Made by a program: the position numbers and the translations under genes. A model generated the notes under the pieces. The model did no database searches. It had not been told where the DNA came from and was given only the letters and a program-made list of their open reading frames with translations. DNA of 42,429 bases. Origin: Microcaldota archaeon. Its GTDB lineage: Archaea; Micrarchaeota; Micrarchaeia; Micrarchaeales; CABMGC01. Shown one piece after another: positions 1 to 8,444 of the stretch; the stretch's first letter is position 1; every line of letters begins with the position of its first letter. The DNA is taken from contig JAJYWY010000014.1 in the NCBI GenBank assembly GCA_021791245.1, forward strand, positions 1-42,429, read 5' to 3'.

Positions 1-72
1 GCCCCATAGTCTAGTGGTCAAGGACGGCGGGCTCTGAACCCGCTGACACCAGTTCGAATCTGGTTGGGGCTA
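1..72 (+). tRNA. tRNA-Gln (anticodon CTG), first base outside the window
   Basis: A cloverleaf can be drawn by hand. The anticodon stem gcggg/cccgc closes a seven-base loop ctctgaa, which places CTG at the anticodon. The T arm is accag, ttcgaat, ctggt. The 3' acceptor strand tggggct (65-71) needs an A just before base 1 to complete seven pairs with gccccа-type sequence starting at base 1, so the gene probably begins one base outside the window. Base 72 (A) would be the discriminator, and CCA is not encoded. The acceptor and anticodon agree with archaeal tRNA-Gln as I know it. Confidence 0.93.
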
Positions 73-199
73 TTTGCATACTTCAAATATGAGCTCTTGA
101 TGTTCTCAGGCTTTGTGTCATGCTGCAATCTTGAGTATTTTTCTATGGCCATATTGTACCTGCTGATCCTTCTTCCCTGTCTGAGCAGAGCTTTTCTGA

Positions 200-232
200 C
201 TTAACCTCGCTACTCAAAGTGGCGAGGTTAAG
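200..232. repeat. Perfect 11-bp inverted repeat (hairpin)
   Basis: cttaacctcgc at 200-210 is exactly complementary to gcgaggttaag at 222-232, with an 11-base loop. The stop codon of the small minus-strand reading frame at 214-483 falls in the loop. No T-run follows on either strand, so it is not a clear terminator. It could be a processing site, a protein-binding palindrome or a mobile-element scar. Confidence 0.6.
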
Positions 233-483
233 CTGCCGCTAGTATTCACGTTGTTGTTAAGAGTGGTCGCAGATGTATACACTATGTTCCCTTGGCAAGC
301 TCCTCCTGCCCAGTTGTTAGTGCATGCTTGAAGGGCGAATGTTACATTTGTTGATATAATTACTATGCTGATCAGTAATGCTAGATATAATCTCATACAT
401 TCCATGTAATAAATCAGCGAAATTATAAAAAGTATAATGTATTGGTATTTTTCCGGTATTCTATAGATTCGTTTTGTTTGCAT
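214..483 (-). CDS. Possible small secreted protein, unknown
   Basis: An 89-residue frame with no family that I recognise. It has two hydrophobic stretches. The second (about residues 31-50, following a Met at residue 31) looks like a signal peptide ending near TFA. The following 40 residues are rich in Asn, Thr, Gly and Ser with two Cys (ACTNNWAGGAC), typical of an exported surface protein. The frame may start at 483, 402 or 393. An AT-rich TATA-like tract lies upstream on the minus strand (about 505-525). The product ends abruptly inside a perfect hairpin, so it may be the N-terminal stub of a once longer surface protein. It could also be a chance frame. Confidence 0.35.
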   Translation of the reverse strand: MQTKRIYRIPEKYQYIILFIISLIYYMECMRLYLALLISIVIISTNVTFALQACTNNWAGGACQGNIVYTSATTLNNNVNTSGSLTSPL

Positions 484-573
484 AATCTTTTAGAAACATC
501 TGAAGAAACTCAAATAAAATAAAAAATTCCACAAGCCTTTTAATACTTTAAATGCCTGTTATCATAGATTTAG

Positions 574-1785
574 ATGGCAGATGCAACTGCTGAAAATGTT
601 GCGACGACTAGTATAGACCAGCTGGCCCAGTACCTTAGGGAACACGGGGAGACTGAGATAACGAAGCTTGCTTCGGTGTTCAGGGTGGACACGAAGGTTA
701 TCGAGCACTGGTGTTCGATACTGGAAAGCGCGAATATAGCTAAGCTGACGAACAAGATGGGCACAGTATATGCCGGCCCTATGGAAATACCTAAGGAAGA
801 GGTAAAGACGTTCAAGAGCTTCGTAGAAGTTAAGGCATCTACCCTAGAATCTGATCTAAGGACGCGTGAAGTAGTGCTGTCGCAGCTTGAGCAAAATATA
901 ACTTCGCTGAGCAAGCTGGTATCCGACGCACAGAAGATATACAAAGAGAAATCGCCGGAGATAAAAAGGGTGTTTGACGACCTTGATGCGCTCTACAGGA
1001 AGGCGAAGGCTGATTATGACAAGGTAAAAGGGTACATGGACTATGTCACGAAGTCTTCAGAGGCAGTGAACAAGACCTTAGATTCGCTGATGAATAAGAT
1101 AGGTGCAGTACCTTCAGTAGACGTGAATGCGGAGGAAGCCAGGAAGAAGCTGAAAGATGTAAAGGACAAGGTTGCCCTGGCAAAAAGCGGAATATCCGAA
1201 TTGAGAAAAAGTTTCAACGACGAAATCAACAGGCAGAAGAAAGACATAGACATAATACTGGGCAGCACTGCTGCGGAGATAGGGGATATAGAGGCAATGT
1301 TGTCGAAGGAGGACAGGCTGCTGAATGAGAATTCAAGGCAAAGGTCGTCATACAAGAGGAACATGGACAGGATAAGGAAAGAGATGGAGAAAAAATCGAA
1401 TGCGCTTGCAAGCGATACCATGAAGGCTTCGCAGAACATAGCACAACTGTACAATGCCGCAGACAAGAGCATGAAGTCGATGGAAGCGCTTGTAGATGGT
1501 TTCAAGGCAAGGTATGGAGGTCTGGGAGACCTTGACAAGAAGCTCAGGGACATATCAGACGCATTGGAGAAGGAAAAGAAGGAGAAGGAGGATCTTGACA
1601 AGGAACTGTCCGTGCTCACTGCGAAGCTGCATGCCATAAAATCCATGTCTACTGATAATGCAAGCGAGAACGCTAGGAAGATAAATGAAACAATAGAAGC
1701 TGCGGATAAGATAACAAAGAAGATAAATAAGCTTGCAGACGATGTTAATGGTACCAGGGAAAAGACCAATGGGCTTGGTAAATGA
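574..1785 (+). CDS. Winged-helix plus long coiled-coil protein of a pilus/secretion operon
   Basis: A 403-residue protein. Residues about 12-70 read as a winged-helix fold (IDQLAQYLREHGETEI followed by a recognition-helix-like segment and a VYAG wing). The rest is almost entirely charged heptad-type helix (Lys/Glu/Ala/Leu rich) to the C-terminus, with no membrane segment. It is the first gene of a tightly packed operon with a secretion ATPase nine bases downstream and two GspF-like membrane proteins further on. A TATA-like tract (about 543-551) sits 25-30 bases before the ATG, so this is probably the operon promoter. Its role is not known; by position it may be a cytoplasmic scaffold or ATPase partner of the pilus-like machine. 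The wHTH may mediate protein contacts rather than bind DNA. Confidence 0.85.
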   Translation: MADATAENVATTSIDQLAQYLREHGETEITKLASVFRVDTKVIEHWCSILESANIAKLTNKMGTVYAGPMEIPKEEVKTFKSFVEVKASTLESDLRTREVVLSQLEQNITSLSKLVSDAQKIYKEKSPEIKRVFDDLDALYRKAKADYDKVKGYMDYVTKSSEAVNKTLDSLMNKIGAVPSVDVNAEEARKKLKDVKDKVALAKSGISELRKSFNDEINRQKKDIDIILGSTAAEIGDIEAMLSKEDRLLNENSRQRSSYKRNMDRIRKEMEKKSNALASDTMKASQNIAQLYNAADKSMKSMEALVDGFKARYGGLGDLDKKLRDISDALEKEKKEKEDLDKELSVLTAKLHAIKSMSTDNASENARKINETIEAADKITKKINKLADDVNGTREKTNGLGK

Positions 1786-1794
1786 GGCAATTGA

Positions 1795-3345
1795 ATGGAG
1801 GAAAGTGCTATAAAAATAGAGAAGCTTGCGTCATACCAGCTTGATGCTCATGGTCTGCGCGTCAACATAACAATAACCAAGACTAACGAGTTTGCGCCTA
1901 TATACGAGGTTACTGTGCCTGGCATAGGGGAAGCGACAAAGCTTCTGCTTCTGTCGATGAGGCCGGAGCTGATAAACCTTGTGCCTGTAGACCTCAACAG
2001 GATTGAGGACATAAAGTATGTGGCGGAAATGGAGGAAAAGTACAAGAGTGCATCCGTGCTTCTTATAGAAAAGTACCTTCCGGGCACAAGTGCAGATACG
2101 AAGAATATACTTACCGCATACATAATAAACGAGATGCTTGGGCTAGGCGAGATCGAGGCTCCTCTGGCGGATGAGCATCTGGAGGAAGTTGCAGTCAATG
2201 GCCCAAACCGCGGCGTATGGGTATTCCATGAGACTTTTGGATGGTGCAAGACTACAATAGTCATGGAGAGCAACAGGAAAATATACAACAATGCCGAGCA
2301 GATAGGAAGGAGGGTAGGCAGGCAGATATCATCCCTGTCGCCGCTCATGGATGCTGAGCTGCCTGACGGGTCAAGGGTCAATGCCACTCTTTTCCCAATA
2401 TCGCAGAGCGGAAACACGCTGACTATAAGGAAGTTCAGGAAAAACCCATGGACGATATCATCTCTGATAGCCAACAAGACCATCTCCAGCCAGCTCGCAG
2501 CGCTCATATGGCTCAGCATGCAGAATGAGATAAGCATTCTAATATCAGGGGGAACGGCAAGCGGAAAGACAAGCTTCCTAAACGCGATAAGCCTATTCAT
2601 ACCTTCCAACAGGAGAGTCATATCTGTGGAAGAGACAAGGGAGCTTACGCTTCCAGCTTTCCTCCAGTGGATACCAATGCTAACGCGCCAGCCGAATCCG
2701 GAAGGCAAGGGTGAGATAACGCTACACAACCTGATGGTGAATGCACTCAGGCAGAGGCCGGACGTAATGCTCGTTGGGGAGATAAGGACTGAGGAGGATG
2801 CCGAAACGCTCTTCGAGGCAATACATACAGGGCATGCAGTATACGGAACCGTGCACGCTGATGACGCTCAGGACACTATAATAAGAATGACAAACCCCCC
2901 GATTGCAATACCAAAGATAATGCTTAATTCCATAGGAAGCATAGTCACGCTGATAAAGCACAGGCGCCTTGGGATAAGGAGAGTATTCGAGTCCGGAGAA
3001 GTGCTAGGAACAGGAGACGTAAACATAATGTACAGATGGAACATAAGAAACGACACGATGAACAAGATAAGCGAATCAATAAGGCTGTTCGATACGATCT
3101 CAACGTTCGGAGGATACACGAGGCAGGAGATTCTCGATGACATAAACGAAAAGAGCAGGATACTGGACTGGATAACGGCAAATAAGATCTTCGATGTAGA
3201 TAATGTAGGCACGATTATTGCAAACTATTATCTGGACAAGGAAAAGGTCGTTTCCCTAGTCAACAGCAATACGCCATATTCTCCTGAAATGTTCGTAAAG
3301 CCTGAGACTGCAGCTCAGAAAGTTGGTGATGAGACTGAACTATGA
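1795..3345 (+). CDS. Type II/IV secretion system ATPase (TadA/VirB11/GspE family)
   Basis: A 516-residue hexameric-type secretion ATPase that would power assembly or retraction of a type IV pilus-like filament from the cytoplasmic face. The Walker A motif GGTASGKTS lies near residue 252. The Asp box and Walker B (DVMLVGEIRTEE) lie near 322, and the His box HTGHAVYGTVHAD near 345. The N-terminal domain (about 1-230) carries the usual preface (NDEML-like AYIINEMLG, then a DGSRVNAT segment) seen in archaeal GspE/FlaI-like ATPases. Its 3' end overlaps the next gene by 23 bases. With the two T2SSF proteins downstream it forms the minimal motor-plus-platform set. Whether the filament is an adhesion pilus, an archaellum or an uptake pilus cannot be told, because no pilin is present in the window. 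Confidence 0.95.
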   Translation: MEESAIKIEKLASYQLDAHGLRVNITITKTNEFAPIYEVTVPGIGEATKLLLLSMRPELINLVPVDLNRIEDIKYVAEMEEKYKSASVLLIEKYLPGTSADTKNILTAYIINEMLGLGEIEAPLADEHLEEVAVNGPNRGVWVFHETFGWCKTTIVMESNRKIYNNAEQIGRRVGRQISSLSPLMDAELPDGSRVNATLFPISQSGNTLTIRKFRKNPWTISSLIANKTISSQLAALIWLSMQNEISILISGGTASGKTSFLNAISLFIPSNRRVISVEETRELTLPAFLQWIPMLTRQPNPEGKGEITLHNLMVNALRQRPDVMLVGEIRTEEDAETLFEAIHTGHAVYGTVHADDAQDTIIRMTNPPIAIPKIMLNSIGSIVTLIKHRRLGIRRVFESGEVLGTGDVNIMYRWNIRNDTMNKISESIRLFDTISTFGGYTRQEILDDINEKSRILDWITANKIFDVDNVGTIIANYYLDKEKVVSLVNSNTPYSPEMFVKPETAAQKVGDETEL

Positions 3346-3937
3346 GGAAGCCCTTGTGGCGATAGCAGAGGCCGAGAAGGCAGGGCAACAGCAGCAGCAA
3401 AAGGAGATAGAGATAAATGTAAACGAGATGCTGGGCAATAGAATAGGGATTTCGCGCCTGGAATATGATGCAGAATCAAAGAGAGTTGCAAGGATAGAAG
3501 AGGAGATGAAGCAGCAGAAGAGGCAGCAGGTGCAGGTTGCGCCTCCGCCAGCAGAGCGGAAACCAGACTACGTGTCGAAGCTCAAGGCGCATGCTAACCT
3601 CGCAAAGGAGATCGAGACTGCAGTCATAGAGCTTAGGGAAGCGGCAGGCAAGACCGGGAAGGGCGTTGAAGGGATTATACATTTATCTATACCTAAGAAG
3701 GGAAAATATGTGCTTCCTGGGCTTTCGGTGCAGGACCAGGTAATAGAGATGGAGAAGATAATGAAATTGCTGGCTGCCAACGAGGCCGATGAAAACGAGA
3801 AGAGGATAATAAGGGATGAGATAAGGGAGCTTCAAAAGAAGATAAAAAAAGACAGGAGGCAAGGCGCTTCAGGGAAGAGCCAGATAATGGAGCTTAGGGA
3901 TAAAGAACTTGGAGATATATTGAATATGCTGAAATGA
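3323..3937 (+). CDS. Small coiled-coil protein between secretion ATPase and platform genes
   Basis: A 204-residue charged, helix-rich protein that I do not recognise. It begins inside the end of the ATPase gene; the frame offers ATG-type starts at residues 1 and 3. Residues 20-35 hold a Gln run. A Gln/Arg-rich helix and a short Pro stretch (VAPPPAERKPD, about residue 72) follow. The C-terminal half has a folded-looking segment (HLSIPKKGKYVLPGLSVQDQ, about 120-140) and then an amphipathic helix. There is no signal or membrane segment. Position and coupling suggest a cytoplasmic accessory part of the same machine. Confidence 0.8.
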   Translation: MVMRLNYEEALVAIAEAEKAGQQQQQKEIEINVNEMLGNRIGISRLEYDAESKRVARIEEEMKQQKRQQVQVAPPPAERKPDYVSKLKAHANLAKEIETAVIELREAAGKTGKGVEGIIHLSIPKKGKYVLPGLSVQDQVIEMEKIMKLLAANEADENEKRIIRDEIRELQKKIKKDRRQGASGKSQIMELRDKELGDILNMLK

Positions 3938-3941
3938 TCTG

Positions 3942-4964
3942 ATGAATATATTCAAGAAAAAACAAGAGGAGGGCAAGGCGTTTGTAGGGTTCACCAAGCC
4001 CAAAAAGTTTCTATTCTTCAAGCCGAAGCCAAAACCTATATTCTCGAATTCCGGAATTACTGGCAGCAATCTTCCGGATCCTCCGCAAAGCCAGCCTTCT
4101 GGAATGCAGCCCCAACAAGCATCAAGGAAGCCGCAGGGAGGTTTCGAGAAGTACATAGAGAATATAGCAGTAAAGAAGATGGGGCTCGAGACCGCGATGC
4201 GGGAACTGGGGATGAAAGAGGATATATACCAATTCGTGCGCAGGATGTTCTTCTTCGCAGCGGTAATTACGATAGTGACAGTGCTGCTTGTAAGCCTCGT
4301 GTTAATAACATACGGCTATTATACCGACGTAATATTTGCAGTGCTGATAGGGATAGGGGTATTTCAGGTCTTGTTCCAGAGATTCATGCGCTATCCTATA
4401 GACAAGACGAGAAATGCAGGGAAGGAAATAGAAAAAGACATACTTTTCGCTGCAAGGGACCTTGTAGTGAGCATGCGCTCAGGAATGCCCCTGTACAATG
4501 CAATGGTGGCAGTTAGCACAGGATACGGGGCAGCAAGCAGGGAGTTCGGGAAGGTGGTGTCTAGGATACAGCTAGGCTCTTCGATAGAAGCTGCAATAGA
4601 CGAAGTCAGCGCAAAGAGCCTCTCGTCAACGTTCAAGAAGATAATGCTCCAGGCATACGTGAGCATAAGGGCAGGCGCAGATATAGTAACTTCCCTTCAG
4701 TCTACTGTAGAGGAGGTTACTCAGGAAAGGGTGATAGAGCTTAGGAGGTATGGGCAGAGGCTAAATGCAGTTGCAATGTTCTACATGCTTTTCGGCATAA
4801 TACTTCCAAGCATAGGCATAGCGGTCATAACCATACTTACGACATTCATAAGCATATTTACTGTGACGCCAACCGTACTGGCATTCGGCGCAGTTGGAAT
4901 ATTCGGGCTCCAGATAATATTCCTGACCATGATAAACTCCACGAGGCCAGTATTTATGACGTGA
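3942..4964 (+). CDS. Type II secretion F-domain membrane platform protein 1 (TadB/TadC/GspF-like)
   Basis: A 340-residue integral membrane protein. Residues 1-75 are a Lys/Pro/Gln-rich cytoplasmic tail. A pair of membrane segments follows (about 102-125 and 128-146). The T2SSF cytoplasmic helical domain comes next (about 165-270, with the typical DLVVSMRSGMPLYNAM and SIRAGADIVTSL segments), and two membrane segments close the protein. This order is the half-platform architecture of archaeal GspF/TadC proteins, which sit above the ATPase hexamer. It lies four bases after the preceding gene and four before its paralogue. Confidence 0.93.
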   Translation: MNIFKKKQEEGKAFVGFTKPKKFLFFKPKPKPIFSNSGITGSNLPDPPQSQPSGMQPQQASRKPQGGFEKYIENIAVKKMGLETAMRELGMKEDIYQFVRRMFFFAAVITIVTVLLVSLVLITYGYYTDVIFAVLIGIGVFQVLFQRFMRYPIDKTRNAGKEIEKDILFAARDLVVSMRSGMPLYNAMVAVSTGYGAASREFGKVVSRIQLGSSIEAAIDEVSAKSLSSTFKKIMLQAYVSIRAGADIVTSLQSTVEEVTQERVIELRRYGQRLNAVAMFYMLFGIILPSIGIAVITILTTFISIFTVTPTVLAFGAVGIFGLQIIFLTMINSTRPVFMT

Positions 4965-4968
4965 CATT

Positions 4969-5958
4969 ATGATATCATTCGAGACCTTGGTTTCAAGGAA
5001 CATAGTAAGGGCTCTTTCGAGCGAGCTCGACCTTGCAGGGCTAAAGATCAACGTAAACAGGCTCCTTTCCTTTGCCATAATAGGCTTCTTCATAATCCTG
5101 ATATTCACTTCATACTTCACTGTCATAATATTAAAAGAGCCTGCGGCCATAGGCATGGTGGTGGGTCTTGCTTTAGCTGCATTGTACGATGTTGCAATAT
5201 ACACTGTTATAGAGTTCCTTGTGGACAAGAGGAAGACTTTCGTAGAGACGATAATACCTGATTACCTGCAGCTTACAGCAGCCCACGTGAGAAGCGGGAT
5301 TCCTCTTGACAGGGCAATAGTAATGGCAGCAAGGCCAGAATTCAAGTTCTTCAGCGACGACGTAAAGAGGGTTGCCGAGCAGCTGTATTCCGGAGAAACG
5401 ATAGATAACGCCCTAATGAACCTTGCAGAAAGGTACAGGAGCCCGCAGCTCAAGCATTCGATGAGGCTAATAATAGAGTCCGTGCATTATGGAGGAGGAA
5501 TCAGCGACTTGCTTAACCAGATAGGAAAGGACCTTAGGGCACAGCAGTTAATACAAAAAGAGATATCGAGCCAACTGTTTATGTATACAATCTTCATAGT
5601 CTTTGCGGCAGTGATAGCCGCGCCTGCCCTATATGGGCTCACATCGCAGATGATAAAGATAACAACGACAGTCTGGGCTAACATACAGACATCGAATGGG
5701 GGCTTGGCTCTTCCTTCGCAGGGAACGTCTTTCCTCAAGCCGAATCCCCCTCAGATAACCGTAGGCGAATACCAGTACTTTGCGATAGCGTCCATAATAA
5801 TTATAAGCGGATTCTGCTCATTCATACTGTCTGCCATCTCCTCTGGAACTATAGTCAGGGGGCTCAAGTATGCGCCATTGTTCATAGTTATCAGCCTCAT
5901 AATATTCTTTATTGTGTCAACAGTTATAGGCGGACTGTTCACTGCAATAACCGGATAA
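4969..5958 (+). CDS. Type II secretion F-domain membrane platform protein 2
   Basis: A 329-residue paralogue of the gene before it. Two membrane segments (about 33-52 and 56-76) are followed by a T2SSF cytoplasmic helical domain (YLQLTAAHVRSGIPLDRAI near residue 101; ESVHYGGGISDLL near 170). Membrane segments follow near 203-225, 263-285 and 297-322. Two adjacent GspF-like proteins are characteristic of archaeal Tad/Eppi-type systems, where the pair replaces one longer GspF. It ends five bases before the stop of the convergent thermopsin-like gene, so the operon terminates here. No prepilin or prepilin peptidase is seen in the window. Confidence 0.93.
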   Translation: MISFETLVSRNIVRALSSELDLAGLKINVNRLLSFAIIGFFIILIFTSYFTVIILKEPAAIGMVVGLALAALYDVAIYTVIEFLVDKRKTFVETIIPDYLQLTAAHVRSGIPLDRAIVMAARPEFKFFSDDVKRVAEQLYSGETIDNALMNLAERYRSPQLKHSMRLIIESVHYGGGISDLLNQIGKDLRAQQLIQKEISSQLFMYTIFIVFAAVIAAPALYGLTSQMIKITTTVWANIQTSNGGLALPSQGTSFLKPNPPQITVGEYQYFAIASIIIISGFCSFILSAISSGTIVRGLKYAPLFIVISLIIFFIVSTVIGGLFTAITG

Positions 5959-5962
5959 GCGT

Positions 5963-7138
5963 TCATCTATCCTTTTTTTGCTTCCGTGAATAAAATAGCT
6001 TTTTCATTTCGCCTTTCATGAAGCTGTCAAATGTAGTCCTTTCCACATATCCGTCCTCTCCCTCATCTCCCCCTTTGCTAGCTGTAAGATGCGCAGATGA
6101 GGAACCAGTTTCGAAGCGAACCTCTACGTTGTTTGCCTTCTCTCCCGTATCCCTGCCATATGGGTAATAGGTAGGGAAAGTTGTAAGTTTGCCATTATGC
6201 TTTCCGAACAGCGCGAAATCCGCATCAAGCTTTTTGAAAATTACGTTGCTGCCGTCCCCATCTCCTGCTATTACAAACTCTATATCCTCCTTTGGGTAAG
6301 GTATCTGATATCTAATCCCCGACAAGTCTACATTATCCGCATACTGTTTTGTATTGCTCACCAGATATGCATTCTCTAAATTTTTGTCCTTAATGAATAC
6401 TATATTATTCCAGCTATGGATAAAGCGAGTCTTGGAATCGTCATGTCCAAAAGAGACGCATATCCTATCAGGATTCATTATATCATACCCGGAAAAATCT
6501 ATTTTTACTCCTCTACCCCTGATTGCTCGTATGCGTGTCTCAATAACATAAAATTTATCTTTGTGGTAATAATCGTTTAGGTTTCCATTGTATGCATAAT
6601 AATTATCAGGGTCGTATCTGGTAAGCAGACCTTTAGACCATGTTCCATTGCCTTCTACATTATCGTTCTTTTTAGCATACAAACTATATTCATAATAATC
6701 CTCGCCGATCTCATCAAGGTTTACTATATTCTGTGTCCAGTAACTTGTCAATTTCCCATTTTTTTCATGCAAATGAAGATAAACATTTAACTGCAAAGTC
6801 GAAAATAGATTCGTATCCATACTGCGTATCATTGCTGCCCCAACCACTTCACATGTACGGTATCCCTTCCTGCTAATATAGCTAAGCCCCATGGGCATTT
6901 TGCCTATCTTGTATATATTTTTATCCGAATGGATTATCTCATGAACGTTTGCATCTGTGTGCATTTTCTGCGTATTGCATCCTGCTTGTAAAAAGATAAT
7001 GCTTCCGCACAATATGGCTGCAGTAGCCTGTTTTGCCTTCCTAAGAAGTCCTTGGAAAGGGGATGAACATATGCGATGTTCTGCTGTTTTACTTTCATCC
7101 AAGTCATCCTTTAAGCATATATGCCTTGTTTTCTGCAT
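5963..7138 (-). CDS. Thermopsin-like secreted protein, probable lipoprotein
   Basis: A 391-residue exported protein. A hydrophobic stretch (about 36-53) ends in LQAGC, a good lipobox, so it is probably lipid-anchored outside the cell. Hallmarks of the thermopsin family (peptidase A5, acid proteases of archaea) are visible in order: PMGLSY near residue 81, the strand-rich LQLNVYL and YWTQNIV near 117-137, and NGKLTTFPTYYPYGRDTGE near 315. I recognise these as family-like patterns but cannot align them. The N-terminal 35 residues before the hydrophobic core are long for a signal peptide, and a later start has not been excluded. A second member lies upstream on the same strand. Catalytic residues of the family are not well defined, so activity cannot be judged. 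Confidence 0.78.
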   Translation of the reverse strand: MQKTRHICLKDDLDESKTAEHRICSSPFQGLLRKAKQATAAILCGSIIFLQAGCNTQKMHTDANVHEIIHSDKNIYKIGKMPMGLSYISRKGYRTCEVVGAAMIRSMDTNLFSTLQLNVYLHLHEKNGKLTSYWTQNIVNLDEIGEDYYEYSLYAKKNDNVEGNGTWSKGLLTRYDPDNYYAYNGNLNDYYHKDKFYVIETRIRAIRGRGVKIDFSGYDIMNPDRICVSFGHDDSKTRFIHSWNNIVFIKDKNLENAYLVSNTKQYADNVDLSGIRYQIPYPKEDIEFVIAGDGDGSNVIFKKLDADFALFGKHNGKLTTFPTYYPYGRDTGEKANNVEVRFETGSSSAHLTASKGGDEGEDGYVERTTFDSFMKGEMKKLFYSRKQKKDR

Positions 7139-7243
7139 AGTATTCTACCAATTATGATACTTGATTGAAGCATTTGTGCGTTTCTCCATTTATGTGTTTA
7201 ACCTGGGGTTCGTCTAATAATCATTTTGCATAAGTTGTGTGGC

Positions 7244-7267
7244 GCGACATGTCGCAGCATCTGCTGC
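7244..7267. repeat. Two adjoining palindromes between thermopsin-like genes
   Basis: gcgacatgtcgc (7244-7255) is a perfect 12-base palindrome. It shares two bases with gcagca-tc-tgctgc (7254-7267), a six-pair hairpin. Both lie in the 159-base gap between the two minus-strand thermopsin-like genes. They could be an operator or an RNA processing or termination element; no T-run follows. Confidence 0.5.
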
Positions 7268-7297
7268 GCAAATACCGCGGCGATTATCCAACGCAAT

Positions 7298-8377
7298 CTA
7301 AAAGCCAGTCTCTCTCTTTACATTAATGCTTTCCTTCCTTCCAAGTTCCCTCTTAAGAACTTCTCCCATTGTTAGGGGCTCTGTGCGGCCAATATAATAC
7401 GAGCCTATTTTGCCCCTGCTCAAAACTCCTACGCTATTGAACATTCCAACATTGACATTGTCAGTTGATTCGCCTGTAGAATATCCTTTTGATGCATACT
7501 TTGGAAATTCCGTCATCCTGCCATTCTTATCGTAAAACATGCCAATATATCCGTAAAGGGATTTGAAAGAAACATCTCTTCCGTCATAAAGGCCGCCTAG
7601 TACGAACTCAAAATCTTCATAAGCTGCAGGATTCGCTTCAAAAGACGCGCTCTTTATATTCTTGTCGTGTATGAACAAAGTGCGCTTCCACCTGGAGATA
7701 TTTTTGCCATGTATCGCAAATATCTCAAACAAGACCTCTACCCCCTTTCCATTTATTACTTTTTCTGACGCGCCAGCTATATAAGAACCCCTGTTATGCA
7801 GATGCCCTGTGCGTGATGCCCCGTTATCTATATAGTAATAGTTGTTGTCGAATTTTATCCATGTCCCTGCGCCTTTTATATAGGGTTTCTTTTGATTATC
7901 ATTTATTACTTCCAATGAGTAGCCTGGCTTTTCATATTTCATATTCCCTATTTTCTGGAAGGCTATTACATCCTGTAGCCAGTATGCCGTTTCCCTGGCC
8001 ATGTCCGCGTGTTTGGCATCTTTGTCGCCATACGATTTATTATAAACGTTAAGGAAGAAATTAAGCTGGACAGAAGCCTTGCCATATAGGAAATCCTCCC
8101 TTTTTCCTCCCGCAAATTTAAAGCTAGCCCCAGGATCAAATCTGAGAAACTTGGCGAATCCAGCTACGCGGTCTGTGCGCAAAGTCTCAAAATAAGGCAT
8201 GTTGCCTCCATGCGAATCCGGACGCCCGTATGATAATCCAATGGCAGTTGCATTTTCGTCAGCATAAGTGCTGTCCCTAATACTAACAATAGGCATTGAT
8301 AATATGAACATAGGAAGCATGAGCGAGGCAACGGCCTTCTTGATCCTCCCAAGAACATCTATGGAATGCATATCCAT
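7298..8377 (-). CDS. Thermopsin-like secreted protein 2
   Basis: A 359-residue exported protein. It has a signal peptide (hydrophobic core about 14-30, LMLPMFILSMPIVSI) but no lipobox. It shares a motif order with the downstream gene: AIGLSYG near residue 45, VQLNFFLNVY and YWLQDVIAF near 103-138, and NGRMTEFPKYASKGYSTGES near 295. The two are divergent paralogues of a thermopsin (A5) type. A TATA-like tract ataaatatgcat (about 8408-8419 on the plus strand, read on minus) precedes the start. An acid-active extracellular protease fits an acidophilic cell; proteolytic activity is an inference from family resemblance only. Confidence 0.75.
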   Translation of the reverse strand: MDMHSIDVLGRIKKAVASLMLPMFILSMPIVSIRDSTYADENATAIGLSYGRPDSHGGNMPYFETLRTDRVAGFAKFLRFDPGASFKFAGGKREDFLYGKASVQLNFFLNVYNKSYGDKDAKHADMARETAYWLQDVIAFQKIGNMKYEKPGYSLEVINDNQKKPYIKGAGTWIKFDNNYYYIDNGASRTGHLHNRGSYIAGASEKVINGKGVEVLFEIFAIHGKNISRWKRTLFIHDKNIKSASFEANPAAYEDFEFVLGGLYDGRDVSFKSLYGYIGMFYDKNGRMTEFPKYASKGYSTGESTDNVNVGMFNSVGVLSRGKIGSYYIGRTEPLTMGEVLKRELGRKESINVKRETGF

Positions 8378-8444
8378 ATGAACACTAATCTATTGCATAT
8401 GGGACTATGCATATTTATTGCTTATTCTGCAATTCGTCTAATGT

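Noticed and set aside
18-152. Minus-strand frame MAIEKYSRLQHDTKPENIK across the tRNA 3' flank
   Set aside because: It runs antisense into the tRNA-Gln, has no start signal and no family pattern; an integrase tail at a tRNA was considered but no catalytic residues are visible.
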